Origin: Taeniopygia guttata
Taxonomy: Eukaryota; Chordata; Aves; Passeriformes; Estrildidae
Length of the DNA: 64,000 nucleotides
Assembly (NCBI RefSeq): GCF_048771995.1
Contig: NC_133028.1
Location: 73,701,001-73,765,000, forward strand
Direction: 5' to 3'
In this document: in pieces, positions 14,301-28,464 of the stretch
Layout of the letters: the number at the start of each line of letters is the position of its first letter
How positions within the stretch are numbered: the first letter of the stretch is position 1
Notes under the pieces: model-generated
What the model saw: only the letters and a program-made list of their open reading frames with translations
What the model was told of the DNA's origin: nothing
Database searches by the model: none
Program-made: the position numbers and the translations under genes

Positions 14301-17300
14301 TGTTTTGGTCTCAGTGCTGAGGTTCACAGGGCAGAGCAGTTCCGGTGTGTGTCCTGTCACTTGTCTCTGGTGCACTCTGTGTTGTTTGGGTCTCTCGGTC
14401 CTTTCTTCTCCTCGAGAGCTCTCTCTCCCTGTCACGTCCTGTCCTGTGTCACGGGTGTCTGCACATATTTGTCCCGGCCATGCTCTGCCCTGCTGCATAG
14501 CCTGTAATAGCACATGTCCTGGGGACTTGAAATTGGTAATGCAGTGTGTAGTTGGGATCTGGATTGTGTAAGGAGATGGCCATAACATGTTCAGTGGTGT
14601 TAAGTTGTCCTGCAGCTGTTTGATACTAGTTCTAACTTCCTTTCAGATGCTGACAGTTCAAATCTGTGGCGGAGAGCGCCAGTCCTGGGTGAGGATCTTC
14701 CCATGAGCAGGTCGGTCATTGTTTGCATTTACAGGGGAATTCTAAATGGTGACTCTGTTACAGCGGTGTTTTTGTCTTTATTTTTAGGAGATCCTGGCAG
14801 ATAGCAGCAGTCAAGGCCCATTGTGCTAGGTGAGCAGTGGAGAGAAGCTGTTGTTTTTGCTCAGGTTTCGGTTTTTGGTGCGACCGTAAGCATCCGTTCT
14901 TGTTTGTGTACTTTAGGGAATCCCTTCGGAGTACGCATAGCACCTGTCACCAGCTGGCCAATGGACTGGGTTTCCTGTGCTTTATGAGACCTCTGGAAGT
15001 ATAGCGGGACCCTGTGATGAAGCCTAAACATTTTGTATGTCAGGGTCTCATCCTGGTAGCCCAGAGGAGTGGACAAGGAATTGCGGTGAGTCTGGGATGT
15101 AGGGAGGAGGAGCGTGGGTACACTCCAGTTTCAGCAATGCCACGTCAGCCCCTCTCCACTTAACCGTGCTGTACCCATAGGTGATGCTGTCGGCCTCCAA
15201 GCACGCCTGAAGTGTGTGGCCTGGGCACTCTGAGGAGGATGGTGAGTAGCAGATTTACCAGGTTTAGGCCGATGTGCTGTTAAGACTGTGCACTGATGTT
15301 TGGTTTTCTTTCTGTGGGCAGACCAAGAGGTGACAGGTGGAACTTAGCAGGCGGGCAGACGGCCTTCTTCTGCAGCCAGCAGGGATTGACATCCCCAGAT
15401 ATGTGCAAGATAAGTGGAGTGTTACGACCTACAGAGGGGATGGAAGCGGGGTGCTGGCTTGGGCCTTTCTAGAAGGGTTTTTTTTGTCTGTTTTGGGGAT
15501 GGGGATGTCCAAGAAGCGTTTCCTTAGGCCACCTAAAGGGAAAGTGTCTGTTTTGGTCTCAGTGCTGAGGTTCACAGGGCAGAGCAGTTCCGGTGTGTGT
15601 CCTGTCACTTGTCTCTGGTGCACTCTGTGTTGTTTGGGTCTCTCGGTCCTTTCTTCTCCTCGAGAGCTCTCTCTCCCTGTCACGTCCCCTCGTTTGTCAC
15701 GTCCTGTCCTGTGTCACGGGTGTCTGCACATATTTGTCCCGGCCATGCTCTGCCCTGCTGCATAGCCTGTAATAGCACAAGTCCTGGGGACTTGAAATTG
15801 GTAATGCAGTGTGTAGTTGGGATCTGGATTGTGTAAGGAGATGGCCATAACATGTTCAGTGGTGTTAAGTTGTCCTGCAGCTGTTTGATACTAGTTCTAA
15901 CTTCCTTTCAGATGCTGACAGTTCAAATCTGTGGCGGAGAGCGCCAGTCCTGGGTGAGCATCTTCCCATGAGCAGGTCAGTCATTGTTTGCATTTACCGG
16001 GGAATTCTAAATGGTGACTATGTTACAGCGGTGTTTTTGTCTTTATTTTTAGGAGATCCTGGCAGATAGCAGCAGTCAAGGCCCATTGTGCTAGGTGAGC
16101 AGTGGAGAGAAGCTGTTGTTTTTGCTCAGGTTTCGGTTTTTGGTGCGACCGTAAGCATCCGTTCTTGTTTGTGTACTTTAGGGAATCCCTTCGGAGTACG
16201 CATAGCACCTGTCACCAGCTGGCCAATGGACTGGGTTTCCTGTCCTTTATGAGACCTCTGGAAGTATAGCGGGACCCTGTGATGAAGCCTTCACATTTTG
16301 TATGTCAGGGTCCCACCCTGGTAGCCCAGAGGAGTGGACAAGGAATTGCGGTGAGTCTGGGATGTAGGGAGGAGGAGCGTGGGTACACTCCAGTTTCAGC
16401 AATGCCACGTCAGCCCCTCTCCACTTAACCGTGCTGTACCCATAGGTGATGCTGTCGGCCTCCAAGCACGCCTGAAGTGTGTGGCCTGGGCACTCTGAGG
16501 AGGATGGTGAGTAGCAGATTTACCAGGTTTAGGCCGATGTGCTGTTAAGACTGTGCACTGATGTTTGGTTTTCTTTCTGTGGGCAGACCAAGAGGTGACA
16601 GGTGGAACTTAGCAGGCGGGCAGACGGCCTTCTTCTGCAGCCAGCAGGGATTGACATCCCCAGATATGTGCAAGATAAGTGGAGTGTTACGACCTACAGA
16701 GGGGATGGAAGCGGGGTGCTGGCTTGGGCCTTTCTAGAAGGGTTTTTTTTTGTCTGTTTTGGGGATGGGGATGTCCAAGAAGCGTTTCCTTAGGCCACCT
16801 AAAGGGAAAGTGTCTGTTTTGGTCTCAGTGCTGAGGTTCACAGGGCAGAGCAGTTCCGGTGTGTGTCCTGTCACTTGTCTCTGGTGCACTCTGTGTTGTT
16901 TGGGTCTCTCGGTCCTTTCTTCTCCTCGAGAGCTCTCTCTCCCTGTCACGTCCCCTCGTTTGTCACGTCCTGTCCTGTGTCACGGGTGTCTGCACATATT
17001 TGTCCCGGCCATGCTCTGCCCTGCTGCATAGCCTGTAATAGCACAAGTCCTGGGGACTTGAAATTGGTAATGCAGTGTGTAGTTGGGATCTGGATTGTGT
17101 AAGGAGATGGCCATAACATGTTCAGTGGTGTTAAGTTGTCCTGCAGCTGTTTGATACTAGTTCTAACTTCCTTTCAGATGCTGACAGTTCAAATCTGTGG
17201 CGGAGAGCGCCAGTCCTGGGTGAGCATCTTCCCATGAGCAGGTCAGTCATTGTTTGCATTTACCGGGGAATTCTAAATGGTGACTATGTTACAGCGGTGT

Positions 17301-18426
17301 TTTTGTCTTTATTTTTAGGAGATCCTGGCAGATAGCAGCAGTCAAGGCCCATTGTGCTAGGTGAGCAGTGGAGAGAAGCTGTTGTTTTTGCTCAGGTTTC
17401 GGTTTTTGGTGCGACCGTAAGCATCCGTTCTTGTTTGTGTACTTTAGGGAATCCCTTCGGAGTACGCATAGCACCTGTCACCAGCTGGCCAATGGACTGG
17501 GTTTCCTGTCCTTTATGAGACCTCTGGAAGTATAGCGGGACCCTGTGATGAAGCCTTCACATTTTGTATGTCAGGGTCCCACCCTGGTAGCCCAGAGGAG
17601 TGGACAAGGAATTGCGGTGAGTCTGGGATGTAGGGAGGAGGAGCGTGGGTACACTCCAGTTTCAGCAATGCCACGTCAGCCCCTCTCCACTTAACCGTGC
17701 TGTACCCATAGGTGATGCTGTCGGCCTCCAAGCACGCCTGAAGTGTGTGGCCTGGGCACTCTGAGGAGGATGGTGAGTAGCAGATTTACCAGGTTTAGGC
17801 CGATGTGCTGTTAAGACTGTGCACTGATGTTTGGTTTTCTTTCTGTGGGCAGACCAAGAGGTGACAGGTGGAACTTAGCAGGCGGGCAGACGGCCTTCTT
17901 CTGCAGCCAGCAGGGATTGACATCCCCAGATATGTGCAAGATAAGTGGAGTGTTACGACCTACAGAGGGGATGGAAGCGGGGTGCTGGCTTGGGCCTTTC
18001 TAGAAGGGTTTTTTTTTGTCTGTTTTGGGGATGGGGATGTCCAAGAAGCGTTTCCTTAGGCCACCTAAAGGGAAAGTGTCTGTTTTGGTCTCAGTGCTGA
18101 GGTTCACAGGGCAGAGCAGTTCCGGTGTGTGTCCTGTCACTTGTCTCTGGTGCACTCTGTGTTGTTTGGGTCTCTCGGTCCTTTCTTCTCCTCGAGAGCT
18201 CTCTCTCCCTGTCACGTCCTGTCCTGTGTCACGGGTGTCTGCACATATTTGTCCCGGCCATGCTCTGCCCTGCTGCATAGCCTGTAATAGCACAAGTCCT
18301 GGGGACTTGAAATTGGTAATGCAGTGTGTAGTTGGGATCTGGATTGTGTAAGGAGATGGCCATAACATGTTCAGTGGTGTTAAGTTGTCCTGCAGCTGTT
18401 TGATACTAGTTCTAACTTCCTTTCAG
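8388..18426 (+). repeat. Higher-order block A of array 1 (8 units, ~10.04 kb)
   Basis: Diagnostic variants recur 10,039-10,055 bp later in the same order: a C-to-T change (gcgactgtaag) near 8624 and 18662, the gtgtatttttggtc deletion near 9287 and 19326, the gaatccttacgg variant near 12421 and 22480, the aggggtttttttg tract near 12977 and 23034, and ttttttctctg near 14230 and 24287. This is the signature of block duplication of eight units rather than unit-by-unit amplification. Confidence 0.8.
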
Positions 18427-21400
18427 ATGCTGACAGTTCAAATCTGTGGCGGAGAGCGCCAGTCCTGGGTGAGGATCTTCCCATGAGCAGGTCGGTCATT
18501 GTTTGCATTTACAGGGGAATTCTAAATGGTGACTCTGTTACAGCGGTGTTTTTGTCTTTATTTTTAGGAGATCCTGGCAGATAGCAGCAGTCAAGGCCCA
18601 TTGTGCTAGGTGAGCAGTGGAGAGAAGCTGTTGTTTTTGCTCAGGTTTCGGTTTTTGGTGCGACTGTAAGCATCCGTTCTTGTTTGTGTACTTTAGGGAA
18701 TCCCTTCGGAGTACGCATAGCACCTGTCACCAGCTGGCCAATGGACTGGGTTTCCTGTCCTTTATGAGACCTCTGGAAGTATAGCGGGACCCTGTGATGA
18801 AGCCTTCACATTTTGTATGTCAGGGTCCCACCCTGGTAGCCCAGAGGAGTGGACAAGGAATTGCGGTGAGTCTGGGATGTAGGGAGGAGGAGCGTGGGTA
18901 CACTCCAGTTTCAGCAATGCCACGTCAGCCCCTCTCCACTTAACCGTGCTGTACCCATAGGTGATGCTGTCGGCCTCCAAGCACGCCTGAAGTGTGTGGC
19001 CTGGGCACTCTGAGGAGGATGGTGAGTAGCAGATTTACCAGGTTTTGGCCGATGTGCTGTTAAGACTGTGCACTGATGTTTGGTTTTCTTTCTGTGGGCA
19101 GACCAAGAGGTGACAGGTGGAACTTAGCAGGCGGGCAGACGGCCTTCTTCTGCAGCCAGCAGGGATTGACATCCCCAGATATGTGCAAGATAAGTGGAGT
19201 GTTACGACCTACAGAGGGGATGGAAGCGGGGTGCTGGCTTGGGCCTTTCTAGAAGGGTTTTTTTTTGTCTGTTTTGGGGATGGGGATGTCCAAGAAGCGT
19301 TTCCTTAGGCCACCTAAAGGGAAAGTGTATTTTTGGTCTCAGTGCTGAGGTTCACAGGGCAGAGCAGTTCCGGTGTGTGTCCTGTCACTTGTCTCTGGTG
19401 CACTCTGTGTTGTTTGGGTCTCTCGGTCCTTTCTTCTCCTCGAGAGCTCTCTCTCCCTGTCACGTCCTGTCCTGTGTCACGGGTGTCTGCACATATTTGT
19501 CCCGGCCATGCTCTGCCCTGCTGCATAGCCTGTAATAGCACAAGTCCTGGGGACTTGAAATTGGTAATGCAGTGTGTAGTTGGGATCTGGATTGTGTAAG
19601 GAGATGGCCATAACATGTTCAGTGGTGTTAAGTTGTCCTGCAGCTGTTTGATACTAGTTCTAACTTCCTTTCAGATGCTGACAGTTCAAATCTGTGGCGG
19701 AGAGCGCCAGTCCTGGGTGAGCATCTTCCCATGAGCAGGTCGGTCATTGTTTGCATTTACAGGGGAATTCTAAATGGTGACTATGTTACAGCGGTGTTTT
19801 TGTCTTTATTTTTAGGAGATCCTGGCAGATAGCAGCAGTCAAGGCCCCCTGTGCTAGGTGAACAGTGGAGAGAAGCTGTTGTTTTTGCTCAGGTTTCGGT
19901 TTTTGGTGCGACCGTAAGCATCCGTTCTTGTTTGTGTACTTTAGGGAATCCCTTCGGAGTACGCATAGCACCTGTCACCAGCTGGCCAATGGACTGGGTT
20001 TCCTGTGCTTTATGAGACCTCTGGAAGTATAGTGGGACCCTGTGATGAAGCCTTCACATTTTGTATGTCAGGGTCCCACCCTGGTAGCCCAGAGGAGTGG
20101 ACAAGGAAATGCGGTGAGTCTGGGATGTAGGGAGGAGGAGCGTGGGTACACTCAAGTTTCAGCAATGCCACGTCACCCCCTCTCCACTTAACCGTGCTGT
20201 ACCCATAGGTGATGCTGTCGGCCTCCAAGCACGCCTGAAGTGTGTGGCCTGGGCACTCTGAGGAGGATGGTGAGTAGCAGATTTACCAGGTTTAGGCCGA
20301 TGTGCTGTTAAGACTGTGCACTGATGTTTGGTTTTCTTTCTGTGGGCAGACCAAGAGGTGACAGCTGGAACTTAGCAGGCGGGCAGACGGCCTTCTTCTG
20401 CAGCCAGCAGGGGTTGACATCCCCAGATATGTGCAAGATAAGTGGAGTGTTACGACCTACAGAGGGGATGGAAGCGGGGTGCTGGCTTGGGCCTTTCTAG
20501 AAGGGTTTTTTTTGTCTGTTTTGGGGATGGGGATGTCCAAGAAGCGTTTCCTTAGGCCACCTAAAGGGAAAGTGTCTGTTTTGGTCTCAGTGCTGAGGTT
20601 CACAGGGCAGAGCAGTTCCGGTGTGTGTCCTGTCACTTGTCTCTGGTGCACTCTGTGTTGTTTGGGTCTCTCGGTCCTTTCTTCTCCTCGAGAGCTCTCT
20701 CTCCCTGTCACGTCCCCTCGTTTGTCACGTCCTGTCCTGTGTCACGGGTGTCTGCACATATTTGTCCCGGCCATGCTCTGCCCTGCTGCATAGCCTGTAA
20801 TAGCACAAGTCCTGGGGACTTGAAATTGGTAATGCAGTGTGTAGTTGGGATCTGGATTGTGTAAGGAGATGGCCATAACATGTTCAGTGGTGTTAAGTTG
20901 TCCTGCAGCTGTTTGATACTAGTTCTAACTTCCTTTCAGATGCTGACAGTTCAAATCTGTGGCGGAGAGCGCCAGTCCTGGGTGAGCATCTTCCCATGAG
21001 CAGGTCGGTCATTGTTTGCATTTACAGGGGAATTCTAAATGGTGACTATGTTACAGCGGTGTTTTTGTCTTTATTTTTAGGAGATCCTGGCAGATAGCAG
21101 CAGTCAAGGCCCCCTGTGCTAGGTGAACAGTGGAGAGAAGCTGTTGTTTTTGCTCAGGTTTCGGTTTTTGGTGCGACCGTAAGCATCCGTTCTTGTTTGT
21201 GTACTTTAGGGAATCCCTTCGGAGTACGCATAGCACCTGTCACCAGCTGGCCAATGGACTGGGTTTCCTGTGCTTTATGAGACCTCTGGAAGTATAGTGG
21301 GACCCTGTGATGAAGCCTTCACATTTTGTATGTCAGGGTCCCACCCTGGTAGCCCAGAGGAGTGGACAAGGAAATGCGGTGAGTCTGGGATGTAGGGAGG

Positions 21401-24400
21401 AGGAGCGTGGGTACACTCAAGTTTCAGCAATGCCACGTCACCCCCTCTCCACTTAACCGTGCTGTACCCATAGGTGATGCTGTCGGCCTCCAAGCACGCC
21501 TGAAGTGTGTGGCCTGGGCACTCTGAGGAGGATGGTGAGTAGCAGATTTACCAGGTTTAGGCCGATGTGCTGTTAAGACTGTGCACTGATGTTTGGTTTT
21601 CTTTCTGTGGGCAGACCAAGAGGTGACAGCTGGAACTTAGCAGGCGGGCAGACGGCCTTCTTCTGCAGCCAGCAGGGGTTGACATCCCCAGATATGTGCA
21701 AGATAAGTGGAGTGTTACGACCTACAGAGGGGATGGAAGCGGGGTGCTGGCTTGGGCCTTTCTAGAAGGGTTTTTTTTGTCTGTTTTGGGGATGGGGATG
21801 TCCAAGAAGCGTTTCCTTAGGCCACCTAAAGGGAAAGTGTCTGTTTTGGTCTCAGTGCTGAGGTTCACAGGGCAGAGCAGTTCCGGTGTGTGTCCTGTCA
21901 CTTGTCTCTGGTGCACTCTGTGTTGTTTGGGTCTCTCGGTCCTTTCTTCTCCTCGAGAGCTCTCTCTCCCTGTCACGTCCCCTCGTTTGTCACGTCCTGT
22001 CCTGTGTCACGGGTGTCTGCACATATTTGTCCCGGCCATGCTCTGCCCTGCTGCATAGCCTGTAATAGCACAAGTCCTGGGGACTTGAAATTGGTAATGC
22101 AGTGTGTAGTTGGGATCTGGATTGTGTAAGGAGATGGCCATAACATGTTCAGTGGTGTTAAGTTGTCCTGCAGCTGTTTGATACTAGTTCTAACTTCCTT
22201 TCAGATGCTGACAGTTCAAATCTGTGGCGGAGAGCGCCAGTCCTGGGTGAGCATCTTCCCATGAGCAGGTCGGTCATTGTTTGCATTTACAGGGGAATTC
22301 TAAATGGTGACTATGTTACAGCGGTGTTTTTGTCTTTATTTTTAGGAGATCCTGGCAGATAGCAGCAGTCAAGGCCCATTGTGCTAGGTGAGCAGTGGAG
22401 AGAAGCTGTTCTTTTTGCTCAGGTTTCGGTTTTTGGTGCGACCGTAAGCATCCGTTCTTGTTTGTGTACTTTAGGGAATCCTTACGGAGTACGCATAGCA
22501 CCTGTCACCAGCTGGCCAATGGACTGGGTTTCCTGTCCTTTATGAGACCTCTGGAAGTATAGCGGGATCCTGTGATGAAGCCTTCACATTTTGTTTGTCA
22601 GGGTCCTACCCTGGTAGCCCAGAGGAGTGGACAAGGAATTGCGGTGAGTCTGGGATGTAGGGAGGAGGAGCGTGGGTACACTCCAGTTTCAGCAATGCCA
22701 CGTCAGCCCCTCTCCACTTAACCGTGCTGTACCCATAGGTGATGCTGTCGGCCTCCAAGCACGCCTGAAGTGTGTGGCCTGGGCACTCTGAGGAGGATGG
22801 TGAGTAGCAGATTTACCAGGTTTAGGCCGATGTGCTGTTAAGACTGTGCACTGATGTTTGGTTTTCTTTCTGTGGGCAGACCAAGAGGTGACAGGTGGAA
22901 CTTAGCAGGCGGGCAGACGGCCTTCTTCTGCAGCCAGCAGGGATTGACATCCCCAGATATGTGCAAGATAAGTGGAGTGTTACGACCTACAGAGGGGATG
23001 GAAGCGGGGTGCTGGCTTGGGCCTTTCTAGAAGGGGTTTTTTTGTCTGTTTTGGGGATGGGGATGTCCAAGAAGCGTTTCCTTAGGCCACCTAAAGGGAA
23101 AGTGTCTGTTTTGGTCTCAGTGCTGAGGTTCACAGGGCAGAGCAGTTCCGGTGTGTGTCCTGTCACTTGTCTCTGGTGCACTCTGTGTTGTTTGGGTCTC
23201 TCGGTCCTTTCTTCTCCTCGAGAGCTCTCTCTCCCTGTCACGTCCTGTCCTGTGTCACGGGTGTCTGCACATATTTGTCCCGGCCATGCTCTGCCCTGCT
23301 GCATAGCCTGTAATAGCACAAGTCCTGGGGACTTGAAATTGGTAATGCAGTGTGTAGTTGGGATCTGGATTGTGTAAGGAGATGGCCATAACATGTTCAG
23401 TGGTGTTAAGTTGTCCTGCAGCTGTTTGATACTAGTTCTAACTTCCTTTCAGATGCTGACAGTTCAAATCTGTGGCGGAGAGCGCCAGTCCTGGGTGAGC
23501 ATCTTCCCATGAGCAGGTCGGTCATTGTTTGCATTTACAGGGGAGTTCTAAATGGTGACTATGTTACAGCGGTGTTTTTGTCTTTATTTTTAGGAGATCC
23601 TGGCAGATAGCAGCAGTCAATGCCCATTGTGCTAGGTGAGCAGTGGAGAGAAGCTGTTGTTTTTGCTCAGGTTTCGGTTTTTGGTGCGACCGTAAGCATC
23701 CGTTCTTGTTTGTGTACTTTAGGGAATCCCTTCGGAGTACGCATAGCACCTGTCACCAGCTGGCCAATGGACTGGGTTTCCTGTGCTTTATGAGACCTCT
23801 GGAAGTATAGCGGGACCCTGTGATGAAGCCTAAACATTTTGTATGTCAGGGTCTCATCCTGGTAGCCCAGAGGAGTGGACAAGGAATTGCGGTGAGTCTG
23901 GGATGTAGGGAGGAGGAGCGTGGGTACACTCAAGTTTCAGCAATGCCACGTCAGCCCCTCTCCACTTAACCGTGCTGTACCCATAGGTGATGCTGTCGGC
24001 CTCCAAGCACGCCTGAAGTGTGTGGCCTGGGCACTCTGAGGAGGATGGTGAGTAGCAGATTTACCAGGTTTTGGCCGATGTGCTGTTAAGACTGTGCACT
24101 GATGTTTGGTTTTCTTTCTGTGGGCAGACCAAGAGGTGACAGGTGGAACTTAGCAGGCGGGCAGACGGCCTTCTTCTGCAGCCAGCAGGGATTGACATCC
24201 CCAGATATGTGCAAGATAAGTGGAGTGTTACGACCTACAGAGGGGATGGAAGCGGGGTGCTGGCTTGGGCCTTTCTAGAAGGGTTTTTTTTTCTCTGTTT
24301 TGGGGATGGGGATGTCCAAGAAGCGTTTCCTTAGGCCACCTAAAGGGAAAGTGTCTGTTTTGGTCTCAGTGCTGAGGTTCACAGGGCAGAGCAGTTCCGG

Positions 24401-27400
24401 TGTGTGTCCTGTCACTTGTCTCTGGTGCACTCTGTGTTGTTTGGGTCTCTCGGTCCTTTCTTCTCCTCGAGAGCTCTCTCTCCCTGTCACGTCCTGTCCT
24501 GTGTCACGGGTGTCTGCACATATTTGTCCCGGCCATGCTCTGCCCTGCTGCATAGCCTGTAATAGCACATGTCCTGGGGACTTGAAATTGGTAATGCAGT
24601 GTGTAGTTGGGATCTGGATTGTGTAAGGAGATGGCCATAACATGTTCAGTGGTGTTAAGTTGTCCTGCAGCTGTTTGATACTAGTTCTAACTTCCTTTCA
24701 GATGCTGACAGTTCAAATCTGTGGCGGAGAGCGCCAGTCCTGGGTGAGGATCTTCCCATGAGCAGGTCGGTCATTGTTTGCATTTACAGGGGAATTCTAA
24801 ATGGTGACTCTGTTACAGCGGTGTTTTTGTCTTTATTTTTAGGAGATCCTGGCAGATAGCAGCAGTCAAGGCCCATTGTGCTAGGTGAGCAGTGGAGAGA
24901 AGCTGTTGTTTTTGCTCAGGTTTCGGTTTTTGGTGCGACCGTAAGCATCCGTTCTTGTTTGTGTACTTTAGGGAATCCCTTCGGAGTACGCATAGCACCT
25001 GTCACCAGCTGGCCAATGGACTGGGTTTCCTGTGCTTTATGAGACCTCTGGAAGTATAGCGGGACCCTGTGATGAAGCCTAAACATTTTGTATGTCAGGG
25101 TCTCATCCTGGTAGCCCAGAGGAGTGGACAAGGAATTGCGGTGAGTCTGGGATGTAGGGAGGAGGAGCGTGGGTACACTCAAGTTTCAGCAATGCCACGT
25201 CAGCCCCTCTCCACTTAACCGTGCTGTACCCATAGGTGATGCTGTCGGCCTCCAAGCACGCCTGAAGTGTGTGGCCTGGGCACTCTGAGGAGGATGGTGA
25301 GTAGCAGATTTACCAGGTTTTGGCCGATGTGCTGTTAAGACTGTGCACTGATGTTTGGTTTTCTTTCTGTGGGCAGACCAAGAGGTGACAGGTGGAACTT
25401 AGCAGGCGGGCAGACGGCCTTCTTCTGCAGCCAGCAGGGATTGACATCCCCAGATATGTGCAAGATAAGTGGAGTGTTACGACCTACAGAGGGGATGGAA
25501 GCGGGGTGCTGGCTTGGGCCTTTCTAGAAGGGTTTTTTTTTCTCTGTTTTGGGGATGGGGATGTCCAAGAAGCGTTTCCTTAGGCCACCTAAAGGGAAAG
25601 TGTCTGTTTTGGTCTCAGTGCTGAGGTTCACAGGGCAGAGCAGTTCCGGTGTGTGTCCTGTCACTTGTCTCTGGTGCACTCTGTGTTGTTTGGGTCTCTC
25701 GGTCCTTTCTTCTCCTCGAGAGCTCTCTCTCCCTGTCACGTCCTGTCCTGTGTCACGGGTGTCTGCACATATTTGTCCCGGCCATGCTCTGCCCTGCTGC
25801 ATAGCCTGTAATAGCACATGTCCTGGGGACTTGAAATTGGTAATGCAGTGTGTAGTTGGGATCTGGATTGTGTAAGGAGATGGCCATAACATGTTCAGTG
25901 GTGTTAAGTTGTCCTGCAGCTGTTTGATACTAGTTCTAACTTCCTTTCAGATGCTGACAGTTCAAATCTGTGGCGGAGAGCGCCAGTCCTGGGTGAGGAT
26001 CTTCCCATGAGCAGGTCGGTCATTGTTTGCATTTACAGGGGAATTCTAAATGGTGACTCTGTTACAGCGGTGTTTTTGTCTTTATTTTTAGGAGATCCTG
26101 GCAGATAGCAGCAGTCAAGGCCCATTGTGCTAGGTGAGCAGTGGAGAGAAGCTGTTGTTTTTGCTCAGGTTTCGGTTTTTGGTGCGACCGTAAGCATCCG
26201 TTCTTGTTTGTGTACTTTAGGGAATCCCTTCGGAGTACGCATAGCACCTGTCACCAGCTGGCCAATGGACTGGGTTTCCTGTGCTTTATGAGACCTCTGG
26301 AAGTATAGCGGGACCCTGTGATGAAGCCTAAACATTTTGTATGTCAGGGTCTCATCCTGGTAGCCCAGAGGAGTGGACAAGGAATTGCGGTGAGTCTGGG
26401 ATGTAGGGAGGAGGAGCGTGGGTACACTCCAGTTTCAGCAATGCCACGTCAGCCCCTCTCCACTTAACCGTGCTGTACCCATAGGTGATGCTGTCGGCCT
26501 CCAAGCACGCCTGAAGTGTGTGGCCTGGGCACTCTGAGGAGGATGGTGAGTAGCAGATTTACCAGGTTTAGGCCGATGTGCTGTTAAGACTGTGCACTGA
26601 TGTTTGGTTTTCTTTCTGTGGGCAGACCAAGAGGTGACAGGTGGAACTTAGCAGGCGGGCAGACGGCCTTCTTCTGCAGCCAGCAGGGATTGACATCCCC
26701 AGATATGTGCAAGATAAGTGGAGTGTTACGACCTACAGAGGGGATGGAAGCGGGGTGCTGGCTTGGGCCTTTCTAGAAGGGTTTTTTTTGTCTGTTTTGG
26801 GGATGGGGATGTCCAAGAAGCGTTTCCTTAGGCCACCTAAAGGGAAAGTGTCTGTTTTGGTCTCAGTGCTGAGGTTCACAGGGCAGAGCAGTTCCGGTGT
26901 GTGTCCTGTCACTTGTCTCTGGTGCACTCTGTGTTGTTTGGGTCTCTCGGTCCTTTCTTCTCCTCGAGAGCTCTCTCTCCCTGTCACGTCCCCTCGTTTG
27001 TCACGTCCTGTCCTGTGTCACGGGTGTCTGCACATATTTGTCCCGGCCATGCTCTGCCCTGCTGCATAGCCTGTAATAGCACAAGTCCTGGGGACTTGAA
27101 ATTGGTAATGCAGTGTGTAGTTGGGATCTGGATTGTGTAAGGAGATGGCCATAACATGTTCAGTGGTGTTAAGTTGTCCTGCAGCTGTTTGATACTAGTT
27201 CTAACTTCCTTTCAGATGCTGACAGTTCAAATCTGTGGCGGAGAGCGCCAGTCCTGGGTGAGCATCTTCCCATGAGCAGGTCAGTCATTGTTTGCATTTA
27301 CCGGGGAATTCTAAATGGTGACTATGTTACAGCGGTGTTTTTGTCTTTATTTTTAGGAGATCCTGGCAGATAGCAGCAGTCAAGGCCCATTGTGCTAGGT

Positions 27401-28464
27401 GAGCAGTGGAGAGAAGCTGTTGTTTTTGCTCAGGTTTCGGTTTTTGGTGCGACCGTAAGCATCCGTTCTTGTTTGTGTACTTTAGGGAATCCCTTCGGAG
27501 TACGCATAGCACCTGTCACCAGCTGGCCAATGGACTGGGTTTCCTGTCCTTTATGAGACCTCTGGAAGTATAGCGGGACCCTGTGATGAAGCCTTCACAT
27601 TTTGTATGTCAGGGTCCCACCCTGGTAGCCCAGAGGAGTGGACAAGGAATTGCGGTGAGTCTGGGATGTAGGGAGGAGGAGCGTGGGTACACTCCAGTTT
27701 CAGCAATGCCACGTCAGCCCCTCTCCACTTAACCGTGCTGTACCCATAGGTGATGCTGTCGGCCTCCAAGCACGCCTGAAGTGTGTGGCCTGGGCACTCT
27801 GAGGAGGATGGTGAGTAGCAGATTTACCAGGTTTAGGCCGATGTGCTGTTAAGACTGTGCACTGATGTTTGGTTTTCTTTCTGTGGGCAGACCAAGAGGT
27901 GACAGGTGGAACTTAGCAGGCGGGCAGACGGCCTTCTTCTGCAGCCAGCAGGGATTGACATCCCCAGATATGTGCAAGATAAGTGGAGTGTTACGACCTA
28001 CAGAGGGGATGGAAGCGGGGTGCTGGCTTGGGCCTTTCTAGAAGGGTTTTTTTTTGTCTGTTTTGGGGATGGGGATGTCCAAGAAGCGTTTCCTTAGGCC
28101 ACCTAAAGGGAAAGTGTCTGTTTTGGTCTCAGTGCTGAGGTTCACAGGGCAGAGCAGTTCCGGTGTGTGTCCTGTCACTTGTCTCTGGTGCACTCTGTGT
28201 TGTTTGGGTCTCTCGGTCCTTTCTTCTCCTCGAGAGCTCTCTCTCCCTGTCACGTCCTGTCCTGTGTCACGGGTGTCTGCACATATTTGTCCCGGCCATG
28301 CTCTGCCCTGCTGCATAGCCTGTAATAGCACAAGTCCTGGGGACTTGAAATTGGTAATGCAGTGTGTAGTTGGGATCTGGATTGTGTAAGGAGATGGCCA
28401 TAACATGTTCAGTGGTGTTAAGTTGTCCTGCAGCTGTTTGATACTAGTTCTAACTTCCTTTCAG
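18427..28464 (+). repeat. Higher-order block B of array 1 (duplicate of block A with one extra unit)
   Basis: It repeats the variant order of block A, but the ttttttctctg unit is present twice (24.28 kb and 25.54 kb), which moves the offset from 10,055 to 11,304 bp for the following units. The aacagtggag / gtgggaccc / caccccctc variant unit is also present twice at its left (19.85 and 21.12 kb). A third, partial pass of the same order appears at 31.07-33.6 kb, offset about 10,022 bp from block B. Confidence 0.7.
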
